Origin: Branchiostoma floridae
Taxonomy: Eukaryota > Chordata > Leptocardii > Amphioxiformes > Branchiostomatidae
Direction of reading: 5' to 3'
Length of the DNA: 64,000 nt
Assembly: GCF_000003815.2 (NCBI RefSeq)
Contig: NC_049985.1
Span: 24,266,981-24,330,980 of the forward strand
The notes under the pieces were generated by a model. The model worked only from the letters and a program-made list of their open reading frames with translations. It was not told where the DNA came from and did no database searches. Below, one piece after another: positions 26,901-39,100 of the stretch (position 1 is the first letter of the stretch; the number at the start of each line of letters is the position of its first letter). A program made the position numbers and the translations under genes.

Positions 26901-29900
26901 CAAATAAATCAGTCTTGATATGCAGCTTGTGCTCTTCAGTACAAACCTGGTATGTTGTGCCATAAGGCTGTTTACCGGGTGTGTAATACAAACAAGTATT
27001 TGCAGTGACAGGCCTTTGTGGCAGACTGGCACTGGCCTTAGGGGCATGTTCGGGCATGACTCACCCGCTATACACGAGTCAGGGGTAGGAGAAACCCCTT
27101 GCATTTTTGGTTGGAAGTCCTCCTAGGAGACGGAAACTCCAAATAACAAACCTGCATCTGCTGGGGCCGTCTTACACGTGGCATGCAATTCTGTCCCTGT
27201 GAGACAGTAGACGAGAGGGTGGAGAAGGACGTGCACATCCCTCCTTCACCTTAAAATGTCACGTGCAGGCCAGGCAGACGGCGAGTAATAACTGTCTGTC
27301 TACCATTGTCTTCTGAGACAGATGGATGCCAACAATACGAACAAAGAAACAAAACTTTTCGCAACATCATTCTTAAGTTTGTATTGTTTGTATTTTCCAG
27401 CTGGACTTTTTCTCCATCACAGAGATCACCCTGTACCCACGCCTGCACCAGTGTGGTAGCGCTGGGCTGCCCATACAGAGCAGCGTGTTCCCAAACATCT
27501 CCCGTTACCTTGGCAACCTCTGGTATAGGTAACGTTAAACCTGAGTGGCGTGGCTCCGTCACATCAGGATTCAGTAAGGTGTCGGGTAGAGGGTGGCTCG
27601 CTGTAGTTGCCACATTCACTTAACGCTTCTGCTTGGGGCCGGGATTTGTAAGTAGCCATATTTGCCTGACCGGAGTTTAATCCTTGACAAGTTCTATTAT
27701 TAGTCTGCACACTACTTTTAATACTAACAGATTATAAGTAAATTGTATAATAACAGCATGTGCCTTATGAGCTAAATTATACGACACAGAGAAAAGAAGT
27801 ATTTTTAAGCTGAGGTAGAGTATTTCAAGTAGTTTTATACTGTGTATTTGACAAATACTGTAGAAAACTGATGTATTTATGTGTTTACGGAAGAACAGTT
27901 TCTGAATTTGAACCAATGGGGCTATTAGAACTAGGTACACATGTCAGGATAGAGATGCCAATATGTCAGACTTGCCAATTCTACAGGTAGAGATCCCAGT
28001 TGATATGTGGTCTTCCAATTTTGAAGACACATCCTGTCCATTGATCTAAAGGGAATTGACGTTGAAAAGTTCTTTTTCAGATCTATATGCAATTATCTAT
28101 AGCTGGTTTAATTGCCTTTTGGTGTAACACACCAGCTTAGCAGGCATGGGGCACAACCATTCACACCTAATCTTTGCACATCTATCTGCAAGTATTCTTT
28201 AAAACTATCCAGTGAAGATATACAAACTGTGCTTGGTGATAACAAATTATAGTTCTGGCAAAATACCCATTACCAAAATTGTCTTCTAAGGGAATATCTT
28301 TAAAAGTTAGACTCTGATTGGAATATCTACCAGCAGAATTGCTGATTCTGACAGATTGCAGTCTCCACCCCTATAGTATATAGACTATATAATTTTTATA
28401 CATTTTATCAATTGAAACATATCTTTCTGTGTAGGGGTGCAGTGCGGAAGAGTGAGCCCATGAAACAGTGGGTTGAGAAACTGACCTTGTCTGTGGTGCC
28501 GGGCATCCTGGTCAAGATGGGGAACTTCCGCAGCGGCAAGAAGGTCAAGAGATTCAGTGGATCCACCGTACTGTCCAGGTAAGGGTGTAACCATTTCTGT
28601 AACGTTCTAAACCTGCACTTTGATATAAATGTGTGTCAGGATTTTGCTTCCAAATACTAAGTTCTAAACTTCGAATGGGTGTAGTTACTCATCCTTGTGC
28701 CTGCTTAGAATTTTGTTTTGTTTAAACCTTGTTTATTCATAAAAGCTCAAATTGTCCTGCAGGCCTCGGGTATTGTCTTTCTGATATAGATGGCTTCCTT
28801 GATCCAGCTTGTTTGTTTGTTGTCTTCTCTGTTTGCAACCTTGGCCCCCTTCCAGGAGTAATAAAATAATATGCAGTTTATGGGACCCTGCTTTGTTACT
28901 GCCCAAGGGACAGTAGCAGTAACCTCAGGCTGGTAGTAGTAGTAGTAGTAGTAGTACATGTAGTTAGTAGTAGTATCCAGTATTTGTATTCTGCTGCTGG
29001 GATCCCTGACACAGGGGTAGGCAGCAGCAGCTAGTCTTCACACTGCGCTTCCATTGCAGCTCTGTCCAGCAAGCTCACCTATTATCTTTCTTTTATCTAG
29101 TGTGTTCAAGGTGGCGAGCCAGACGCGGACAATGGACAGAGAGATGTTGAAGCGGGAGGGAGAGGTGATGGAGGAAGAGTTCCTGGTCCATCACTACTCT
29201 ACTGCTGCAGAACCACTACAGGTCCAGCTGTTACTGATGGAGAAGGTGGGTGCCCAAAAAAACTGTCAGCTTCCATGTCTTCCATCAGGTAGGGAGATCA
29301 TAAGACGTGGGAGTTTTCTTTTACACAACCAGTTTTCTCTCACCAGCTGACGTTCTGATGTCTGTCAGATGTCTTCCTCAGAGCTTCTAACTGAAGTTCT
29401 GCTCCTTGCTGCTATATGTAGTCGATGTAGGTTGCACTTTTGCGGCAAGAACACTATCCCAAATGTTTTAACAAAGCAGTCTGGATAAGGAAGCCAACCC
29501 CAGTGATGAACCGGGATGAAGAGGGGGCGTATAAACTCAGCCACATTTGGGATATTAAAAGTGTTCTTGTCAGAAGCGTGTTCTTGTCAGAACTTGCATG
29601 TCGTAGCTTCCATGTCTGTTCGTCGTCTTAAATAGTTGAGAGAAAGAAGAGACTTGGCAGCTATTATAAAGGTTTGGATACTTTGCTACTGCTCAGGGCG
29701 GTCTCCAGCTTTAAATTTGCTTTCGTTTATGGAGATACAGCAGCGGGTAGAATTACGTTTGGTTGTGTAGCACGGAAACTATAATGTACACAAAAACTCA
29801 GTCTGTCATTCCATAATCTAATGTAGTCACATGAGAAAGAAACAGATACTGCTCCCTTTTGAAGGATGCAAAACAGAAATGAAATTGGTTGATATAAAGG

Positions 29901-32900
29901 AAGGGTTAAATAGCATTTACGATCTCAGTCAGTAATACAATTATTGTTCTTAAATTCCTTACAGGGAGCCAAGTATAAGACCATGAAGCGTGGCTTTGTG
30001 GAGATGATTGGTCGTCCTCATGGGTCCGGTGGCCGTTTCCGGGTGCGGCACGGCAACAGGATTCTTACAGGATCGCGAGGGGTTCTGGAGTATGTGGACT
30101 CCGTCACTGGAGTTGACCGTCAGTTGCTCTTTGATACACTTACTAGTACTTTTATGATGGTTTCATTCGGTGATAGTAAGTGTTGTATTTTGTTTGATCC
30201 CATCCTCGTCACCAAAATGTTGTATATACAGGGCTTAGCTATGTGGAGCCTAGCTATGTGAAGCTATAGAAAGCACGACTTAACTCTAAGTGGTGTCGAT
30301 GCAGAGTAACTTTTATTTAACCAGATGTTAGTATAGTGGCCGTGTTACTGGTTGCAACATATCATGGGGATTGTACAATATATATTATGTGGATCGGGTA
30401 TACTGACAAGTTGAACGTAACAATAAACAGGAAGAAGTTTTAGACGCGTTATGAAATCGTGGTTTGCAAATTCAAGAGTGCTTTGGGTGAAAATGAGGGT
30501 CGGGTGGTAAAATGATCATTGCAAATCTTGTTTGTCTGCCCAAACCTTGTTTGAAAAGTTTGGAAAGGGTCTTTTTTTAATTTTCAAGTTTCATAATGTG
30601 CTTCTCTTTGCAGTGACGTCACCTGCCCTGTACCCTAAGGACCCCCTACTGAGAGCTAAGTGCCAGCAGTGGCAGGCCTGGGAACAGGACTTCTACTGTC
30701 AGGACCTGGTGTACCTGCTGGAGAGGAAGGTCGTGGCACAGAAACTGCACGACAGGTAAGGACATACGCCAAAAAAATAGTTACTCAAGCAACTGGAGAT
30801 GAGTTTGGAAACAATCAGACGTTTCAGACAGCATCTGTTGTCTTTCGTTAGTGTCGTTGTTCATATCCAGTTGCTTGAGTAACTGCTATAATATTTGGCA
30901 TATCTAATATTAACTGGATGTCAACATAGGTCAGAAGATATTATACAGGGCTTGTGTGTGGCAAGGTGGTCTCTTTTAGAAATATTTTGGCCATGTGGAT
31001 GACATCCTCTGAGAACGCCAGAACTGATGCGAACTGATGAAAAAGGGTTGCCAAAACAAGGTTGCCTTCGAATTCACTATGAGATCTAATTGGTTTAGAA
31101 GGTTGGACCTATCACACAGAGAATGGTTTACCAAACTTTGTTTTTGTATTTCATACAATTCTTTTCTTTTTTTTCTGTCACAACTTCTTCTTTGACTTCA
31201 GGACTAACTTTGGCATTCTTCAACATTGGTAGCAAATTTATATTTTGTTTTGCAATTTACAGCATTATATATATCATTTTGCTCATTTTCCTGCTGTTAA
31301 GATTTACAGTATGGTTAAAAGCTTTTATGGGGGAAACTGCCAAAACTAAATGTAGATGTCATCCAGATAATCAAATCAACAGCCTTAAAAATGAAAAGGA
31401 TTTTGGTCCAGTTTAGCTCGCTGAAGAGCTGATCTTCCACTTTTCGTGACAGAGAAAACAGATGCTACATGTATGTACTGAATGAGTTCCAAAGTGAGTC
31501 CCTTATCGGTAGCATGCATGTTGGGCAATTAACAACATTCAAACTGGGGCATGCATGTAACTTTATCTCATATAGAAATTCCTGTTTGTATGTACACCGT
31601 ATGTCCCTGTAGAATAAAAGTTTTCTGTATTCCATCAGGTATGACATGACAAATCTGGACGAGCTCCTGGCACTTCAGAGCGACGTACGCTTCTTGGCAA
31701 CCTTTCACCATATCATGAAGCTCTACATGTCAAGGTACGGGTCATTTCCCAACGGATTCTCAGCATTTTTGGCAAATAGACTTTCGAATCTATTTATATA
31801 GGCCTAGGAAGAATACTGTTCAAATAAGAACATGTTGAAGAGTGATTCAACAACGTTTTCATGAACCAGATGACGGATCAAAGATTTTATGTCATACCTG
31901 GGCGGCAATAACGTTCAATACAGGTGTTCTGGACTGGGTGATAAAAGCGGTATCACACAGGCTTCAAAGTTTTATCACACAGGCTTCCATCGAATAATTC
32001 AAAATGTACGATGCACACGCTGAGTGTGGCATGGTTCAAAAATTTGAATACCTCATTTGGATGTTGGAAAATTGCTGTTGTTACAATTTTGTTCGAGGGC
32101 ACCAAATTTTCTCAACTTCTGGCGCATTTCACATGGAAACATGTGTTTTCTCAGGTGGGTATGACATAAATAAAATACAACACGTTGTATTCCACATCAC
32201 TCTCGGTCCCAGCCCTCCCGTGGGTTGGGCTGGTACCTCGGGTGATACATACACCATGTTGTATCATTTATTCATATCCCTTACTTGTAGCGGACCCAAA
32301 AAAGGATAGGGTCCGAAGTATTTCGATAAGGCCGCTCAGGGAACCCGAAACACAACATTTTATTTCCTTGGCCATGCGTCACCAAAGTGGTTTTTAGATT
32401 CATTTTTGTTGATTCTTGGAGTTGTCCATGGCACTTAGATATGGAAAATCTCAAAAAGATGAATATCCACTGTATTGAAGAAGTTAACTTTACACTTAAC
32501 AGGTCTAGGGACTAGGTTGGTAGGTACATGTAGGTAGAAAAACAACCATGCATCGCCAAGGCGTTATTTTTTTAAACATGATTCTTGTTGATTGTTACCT
32601 TGTTCCAGGGTGGTCCGTGGCAGTGAGATGTGGGGGAAGCTGGGTAAGTTGTATGGACACATGGTAGAGGGGGATGCAGTACGGGTGGGGAACGTGGTGA
32701 TGTACATGGAGCTCATCAGGAGACGACTGGAGTACCTGGACAGGTACCTCAAGGTGGGAACTTCTTAAGTTTAAAGATATTCTTAATACTCGTAAAGAAA
32801 AAAATATTATATAGCATATGTTGTGCTGTTTGGTCTGTCCCTTGTCACCAAATAAGCACATCCAAACACTCAAGAATGTAAAGAAGGGATGATCAATGAG

Positions 32901-33647
32901 TTCTTGGCTTCACCAAGAAAAAAGCTGCACAGCTCAAATTTAAGGGCTTAATCACATAGTATAAACTTTAAGTCTTTTAACAGCATCTACCGAATTTCAA
33001 ATACGTGTGATCATTACTTTTCAGTCGACGTCCTTTAAAAAATTCAGAAGTAAATTGCTTATAACATGAAATCTTCAAATACATTCTCAAAATGTCTCAT
33101 GAGCTCAGGATCCCCTTACTTTGTATTTCAGCTAGAACTCACTGTGGGTAATGACTTAAGTTTCAGCAAAGAAAGTTGGCAAACCTCAGGTGGCAACTCA
33201 GTTGCACGTGTTTTTTCCTTCCTCTCACATAACATTATTGTGCGTTTAACCTGCAAAGTCTAGTAATGATGATCTCACAATTATTTGAATTTGGGTACTG
33301 GATATTCATAAAAGGCATAAATATATTTTATCTTAACCCTATTCAGACCAGGCTTTTTTGGTCAATCCTGGACAGGTGCTGGGGGCTGTGGCTTTTGAGT
33401 CCTGAAATTTTGCTTGATGTTCCCACAGAACAAGGACTACCTTGTAGGAGACATGCTGACCTTCGCTGACATCTGCGTGTACTGCCGCCTGCTGTTCCTA
33501 CCGGGGACGGGCGTCCACCTCTCCGAGAAACTCTACCCCAACCTCACCGCGTGGATGGAAGGTCTCCGCCAACGAGAAAACTTTAGAAAGGTCGCAGAGG
33601 AAGTGGAAACAAACCTTGGGAAATTCTTCTCTGCTGAGGCATCATGA
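20966..33647 (+). CDS. Tandem glutathione S-transferase-like protein, 14 coding exons
   Basis: Exons: 20966-21090, 21682-21787, 22925-23023, 24163-24324, 24866-24993, 25749-25857, 27401-27528, 28435-28578, 29101-29245, 29965-30175, 30614-30755, 31639-31734, 32609-32753 and 33429-33647. Phases close to 652 aa. Residues about 45-130 are a GST N-terminal thioredoxin-like fold: ITLYDSPSSPCSRRVRMVL with a Ser/Cys motif, LNPNGKVPVL with the cis-Pro, and YESNIITEFLD with the Glu-Ser glutathione-binding pair. A helical GST C-domain follows. Residues about 380-450 look like a second, degenerate thioredoxin fold without the Ser/Cys motif. The end (NKDYLVGDMLTFADICVYC) is a classic GST C-terminal helix with the N-capping box. 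A probable cytosolic thiol or detoxification role is inference. I cannot name an orthologue; GDAP1-like proteins are the nearest style. Confidence 0.85.
21365..21460 (+). repeat. Degenerate SINE fragment
   Basis: CCGGTTGGAATCC resembles the SINE B box, followed by GATCTTGTGCCCTTTC and ACTTCACTCAGGTGAAAA as in the SINE body at 20215. It is short, diverged and has no tail. It lies in intron 1 of the GST gene. Confidence 0.45.
22108..22161 (+). pseudogene. Dead duplicate of GST-gene exon 2
   Basis: This 54-bp segment matches the 3' half of exon 2 (21734-21787), including the donor that follows (GTAAGT). It would read PCSHRVRMVLI, stop, KEIPYQT, against PCSRRVRMVLIDKEIPYQT in the live exon. The Asp codon GAC has become TAG. 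No matching acceptor half is present. Flanking intron sequence is also related to that after the live exon, though part of the flank is a dispersed repeat. It is a decayed tandem exon duplicate. Confidence 0.8.
23358..23757. mobile_element. Non-autonomous TIR element, family A copy 3
   Basis: The left end is CCTGGGTACCATCTGG. Interior blocks AATTTTGGACG, GCTGATTGGTCCC and TCATTAACTGACGTTAGCA are shared with copies at 93-497 and 8745-9430. The right end is degenerate. It is intronic between GST exons 3 and 4. Confidence 0.7.
26700..26890 (+). repeat. Diverged SINE body fragment
   Basis: TTCACTTCATTCAGGTGAAAA, then GATAGGACATTACATGGAGG and TCCCATG, parallel the middle of the SINEs at 20215 and 40688. 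The tRNA-like head and tail are missing or unrecognisable. It lies in intron 6 of the GST gene. Confidence 0.5.
30777..30900. repeat. Short foldback element of the CTCAAGCAACTGG family
   Basis: It starts AGTTACTCAAGCAACTGG and ends in its inverse, CCAGTTGCTTGAGTAACT. The loop contains CAGACGTTTCAGACAGC. The same ends occur at 46689-46895 and, more diverged, at 39681-39860. It is intronic, just after GST exon 11. Confidence 0.65.
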
Positions 33648-33830
33648 AGGATTCAGAAATCAGTCAGAAGAAGGGAAAGTCGAAAGAGAAGGAATTTTTA
33701 ATATGTAAACTTAGGAAAGATTGCAGAGGAAATGGAAAAAAAATCCTGGAAAATTCTTCTCTGCTGAGGCCTCGTGAAGGAGTCACAAATCAGTAGTTGC
33801 GAGAGAGAAAGAACGAATTTTGATGTACAT
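33579..33830 (+). repeat. Tandem duplication of the GST C-terminal coding tail into the 3' UTR
   Basis: The block around 33579-33707 (last codons, stop and the first part of the 3' UTR) is repeated with period 129 at 33708-33830. Both copies contain GAAATTCTTCTCTGCTGAGG or a one-base variant, then a GTGAAGG or ATGAAGG stop region and AATCAGT. The second copy lies beyond the stop codon and is untranslated. Confidence 0.75.
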
Positions 33831-34798
33831 TGTGCTAAAAGCTGATTTTTGACATGTCACTTTGCCTGTTACTTTTACTAGATATTTGACTGTTGCTGGT
33901 GTTGTTTTTTACCTTGTAAATTCATATCTAATACTGCTGCTGCTGTTGTTGTTGATATTTTATGTTATTTGGATTATGGCCAAGTTTTAAGCTGACACAA
34001 AATCAAAAGGTCACGGATTCAGTTTTTTCGGCACTACTTGCTAGACATTGTATCCTTTAGAAAGGCTGGGATTTGAACACTCCACTAACGTGTAAAATGG
34101 GTGGTTGGGGAGATGCAAGAAAGCGGAAGGAGAGGGATAAGCTACACTGGTACTAATACAATACCCAACACACAATGGATTAATAGCCCAATGCCTAAAA
34201 AAGCCGTAGGACCTTTACCTTTGTGTATTTGGAGTGACCAAAAGCTGTAGAGTAAGTGATTACACTATTAGAGAACTCTGAGTTTGCCACTCATAGAGGT
34301 AATAATGCATGGTGTACAAAGTAGATTCATTTTAAGTATAATACAACTGCAAAGGAAAATAGCCATTATCATTTGTTAACATCAGGTGCAACATGTATTT
34401 ATGGTATTAAATTTTCATTGTGAGATTAATAGACGTATAAACTCTTGAGGGTGACCAAGCATGCTGCTAGGATTAATATTTGTATTAAACTATAAAGAAT
34501 TATTATTTATTTCTTGAAGTGCCTTACAACTTTGTAACAGATGAACCTTTTATCTTTATCTTATAATATTCTGATGTTGAGACTTTTATATATTAACTAT
34601 GCATGGTGAGTTTTGAAAAAAAGTACTTCAGATTATGAACATCACTGGTCTTAACTAGAATGCACTTTTGATATATCATGATGTTGCTCGATTGTTTTTG
34701 ACAGATTGTATCAAGCTGTTTTAAAATCAGATTATTAATATGTACTAGTTATGTCATTTATAGTAATATTTTTTAATGACATTTTCATATCTGAAGCA

Positions 34799-34804
34799 AA
34801 TAAA
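34799..34804 (+). terminator. Candidate poly(A) signal for the GST-like gene
   Basis: AATAAA lies about 1.15 kb after the TGA at 33645-33647 in AT-rich non-coding sequence. Earlier weaker signals are possible, so the 3' UTR length is uncertain. Confidence 0.35.
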
Positions 34805-34904
34805 GAGGTTTTATCCTTTCTTGGGTCAAAGATGTGGTTTAAATGTTATTAGATCGCATTTGCAACTAGTAGTGCTTTACACGTACTGTAATAGATTAAA
34901 GCTT

Positions 34905-35227
34905 AGGGTACAACCCGCCTTACGTGCAATTTGTCCGTACGTGTTTTTTTTTTTTTTGGAGGCCACGTCCAAGGACACCAAGTATTTTTGAAAACGGCCG
35001 GACTGTACAGGGCAGCCGCGTCGCCCATACTGGCACGTACTGGAGGCGAATCCGCAACCCGATGGCACACAAAGTTTTGCCTGCACGTAAAGGAAGTTCT
35101 ACGGCATGTCTGCGTCGGATGCCCTACGAGTTCGTACTGAGGCGGTACTTGCTACTTACGGATCCCCAAAGATTACCCACGTTTCGGCACGTAGACAGCA
35201 CGTATTTGCACGTACCGGTTGTGCCCT
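34905..35227. mobile_element. Small TIR element between the converging GST and KAP genes
   Basis: The left end AGGGTACAACC and right end GGTTGTGCCCT are inverted partners. Both ends sit in AGCTT/TAGCTTA-type sequence, so the target duplication (possibly TAA) is unclear. The interior is rich in CACGTA / TACGTG words and has no gene. Confidence 0.6.
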
Positions 35228-35239
35228 TAGCTTAACAAA

Positions 35240-36104
35240 GATCAATTATTACTGCTGATTTAGTTGATTATTTGACATCAAACCACGTCAAATAAAATAC
35301 AATCGAATAAATCCACACAAACTCATATTCCAATTGATTTTTTATTGAAAAAGTGAGCTGCTACCGCTGTGAAATACCACATTCTAAACATCCCACTAAC
35401 AAAAAGTCACCTAGAACCCATCTTAACTGGATATTGAAACCAAGCACAGTTGATGAGGACACAAATATAGTTAGAAGTTGTTCTACCGTTACCATTAATC
35501 TAAAATGCAAACTAGTGCTATTGTTGGACAAATGTATATAACAAGGATAGTCATGAATAATCTATCAAGCTTCTGTCCAAAAACACAACAGTATGTCTAC
35601 AAATATCAAAAAAGGTGTACTTCATTATTTCCACCGGTTTCTCATGGCTGTTGACAAAATGATATAAAATATGACATCGGAAGACAAGATTATCGTACGA
35701 CTATAAACTCCTAGCGGCTGGTGAGATTGTTAAAATTCATTGATTCAAAGACAAGTCATAAAAACAGATAAAAACGATCATGTAGAAAACACTTCAGGTC
35801 AATTGGCTGTGTGCCGAAGCCTCCTTGGGAAGTAATGAAAAAAAGACAAGTCTAATTTGCAGACTACTTCCACTGTCATGGATTAAAAAAAGCACCAGTA
35901 ACGTTAACATCCTATGAGTATGACATACCACAACAAATACTGATGAATGTCTTCGAATCGAAATTGGTGCCTGTTTACTCTTATTAGTTGTTGTGCGTTT
36001 ATCACTGCGCCAGCTAAAAACATCATTATCAGATAGAGTGGGATTCTAACGAATCGTGTGCGTTCATGACTTTAAAAAAACTTGAGAACTGCTTGTCAAC
36101 ACAA
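35240..36104 (-). other. Probable 3' UTR of the KAP-family gene
   Basis: A minus-strand AATAAA lies at 35341-35346, about 760 bp after the stop at 36105. The stretch is AT-rich with no frames of note. Confidence 0.4.
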
Positions 36105-39100
36105 TTACACATTTGACTCGCGTTCTGCTGTTTTATCATCTAAAAGTGGGGCGGACAGGTTCTCCTCTTCATCGTAGACATCATCCGAGCATCCGTTACT
36201 AACGGTTGGCGGCTGTTCCAACAGAGGTGACTCGTCGTCTTCATGGTCATCATGGTCTGTGTCGTTCCTTTCCCCATCTTCAATTAGGTCTATGTCGTCA
36301 GGCGAAGTCGCGGTTGCCTCTGCGGTTGCCACATCTTCTTCAGATGAATGTCCGTTAACCTGTCCCAGCACTGGGCCGTTCTCTTTCTCATCATTTTCGT
36401 CAGCTGTTACGATGGTGGGCGAAGATATCTCAAGTGGCATCTCTCTGGCATCAGCTATCATGGGAGTGGTCGATACCATTGCCGGCTCATCATCGTCATC
36501 ATTGACAGTGGAGTCGTCCATCGCCGCAGACAACTGCCGTTGGACGTCCCTGCAAACTTCCTCCGCAGATTCTTCGGCGATGACGTCAAGATTTGGGTCA
36601 GGGCTGGAATGGTTACCATGGGGACGCACCTGCGGTCGTCTGCCGGGGGTAGTTGTCTCAGCGCGGGCTTGTGGTGAGGAGGACCCTCGGTCGTCTGTTT
36701 CCTGTTCCACGCTGAAAACGCTATCTGGTGTTTTCGTGATTCCAGGCTCTCTTCTCCCCTTTCTTAGGAGCTCCGAGAGTAGGGCAACTGTAGAATCAAG
36801 TGAAACTGAAAGAAATACATAGCTGTTAGTGTTGATCAGAAGCTGGTAACCAAAACATGGAAAGATATGGACGATTTGTTCTTTTACTGGTGTAGCATTA
36901 TTTGTTAAAAAAAAACGCCTGCTGTGCACAATAGATGAAACAGATATAACTCAACAATGTTGTTTCAGAAAAACGTACAGTATGAATAATGTTTAAAACA
37001 TGAAAAATAGCAGTTTACTCAATGACAAGCAACTGCTATATGGCATATCGTGTTTCCTGGATGTCTAACCAAAATCGACTTATAAAACTGCCGAACACCA
37101 CACACCACCTCACCCACGCCCATACGTTTTCCAGTTAAAACGTGAAGCGTGCTTTGAATGTGTATTTCTAGAGTTCTTAATTTTACATTTCGAAGCTAAT
37201 TGTCACTGGGACCAATTACATCCTAGTTAGCATTTTCTTAATTTTCTAGTCACCAGTTTACATAAGGATGAAAGGCTACCCTGTCTCCATCAGTCTTACC
37301 TGGTGACTCGCCTTGATTCAAAAGACTCGTCAACGTCTGATTGGTCTGTTCAACTTCCTTGACGTCAGTCTGAGCTCGGGCGTAGCCAACCGTCTGTCGG
37401 ATTGAGAGGTCAAGGTTCACGGTGTAGGGAAGGAGGTCTTGCATGTCCTGGAATGAAAAATAGCATTTTTGTTTTTCATTACTGTTGACATTCTGAAAGG
37501 TACATAACATCAGCTTCGTATCCTAGTACCTACGACAAAAGAACTTGACATTTACAGACGTGATAGAGAATAGATCTAAAGAAGATGTTAAATCTTGGAT
37601 ATACCTCGACCGTGAACTTGGCAAATGTCAAGAAGAGCTCGAACATCTCTGGGTCTTCGTCCAGTGGGTTGAGGTGACTCCATTCCTCCTGAGTGGTGAT
37701 CTCGCATTTGACCCTCTGTAGGAAGATGTCCACCAGCTTGTCGTGCATCTGAATTCCGCGCTGCAGAGTCTCCCGCCTTCCGAGCTCTCTCCTTTGGAAG
37801 AAGTCCTCAACGTACTGGATGATCCAGCTCATTCTGTAGGGCCATTGCTCGACAAGCAGCACCCACCTTGCAACCTGTAAAATCAATAATGCAAAAACAT
37901 TATTGCCACATCAAATAATTAATTTCCAACACTTTGGGTATTTTTTGTATTTGCAATTGTCGTGTTGGAAATTGCAGTTAAATTTTGATCGAGAAGGACT
38001 TTTACCAACAGGATCAACTATCAAGTTCATGTTTGATATGAGTATTGTCTGATTCGCATTGTACATTGCATGGTATGTTAGTATTAGAAGCATAATTGGA
38101 TGTTGCAATGTGCTTTGGAGGAGACATCAGGAAGATCAATAAGACTGTCCATGGGCGGTTCTATGACATGGGCACGATTCAATAAAGTTACCATATCGAC
38201 CCAAGGTCTGTCCATCACAGTTGTGATCAGGCAAGCAAAGAGCGCACATCTCATCCTTTATATTTTGCTCCCCTACATTTGGGGGCAGCGGTGGGATAAC
38301 TTTGCTTCCCTACATTTGGTGGCAGCGGTGGGATACCTTTGCTCCCCTACATTTGGGGGCAGCGGTGGGATTCCTTTGCTCCCCTACATTTGGGGACAGC
38401 GGTGGGATACCTTTGCCCCCTACATCATAAATCTTTAGTTCAGAATCTAGTCCTCTTGCCCAAGAACAGTCACTGTTACATACCTGTTTCGGGGTGAACC
38501 TTGTCAGTCTTTCCCGCTGAGACAGAACGCCCACCGAGACGCACAGGATGTTGAAGAGGCGCCGGATGTGACGTGGATTTCCGGCCACGTAGCGGATGAC
38601 GTCGTCTTTCTGTAGACTCTTGATGGCCTCCGTCAGATAGAGGTTCTTGTCGGTGATGTCATTTCCAGTCATGTCGAGACCAGGCTCTTCGGATGAGCTT
38701 ACTACCGATACACGTCTGCATCCGAGGCTCGTCTCTTGTGTCTTGTCGTCGCGCCACAGGATAGAAAGTTTGTGCAACCCTCTCTTCAGAGCATCCCTCT
38801 CTTCTTTGTTCAGCACAAGCGTCTAGGATAAAGACAAAGTGACTATGCAAAGTGAACCCCCCCAAAAAATTATTGAATAACAAAATTTAGTTTGTACACA
38901 ACCAAGTGTTTAAAAATGATTCATTCAACCGAAGTTTCAGTGACTCAGGGCAACTATGACTGGTTTACATTATAATGCAATGTGAACCAGTCATAATTAT
39001 TGTCCTGAGGAAGTGACAGATGGTCAAAAATATTTCAGTTGAATGAAACACTTGGTTGTGTACAAATACATTTGTTATCCAGTGACTTGCCAACCGGATG

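Noticed and set aside
36259-36822. A 187-codon plus-strand open frame
   Set aside because: It is exactly antisense to the acidic last exon of the KAP gene, whose Asp/Glu/Ser codon bias keeps the opposite strand open.
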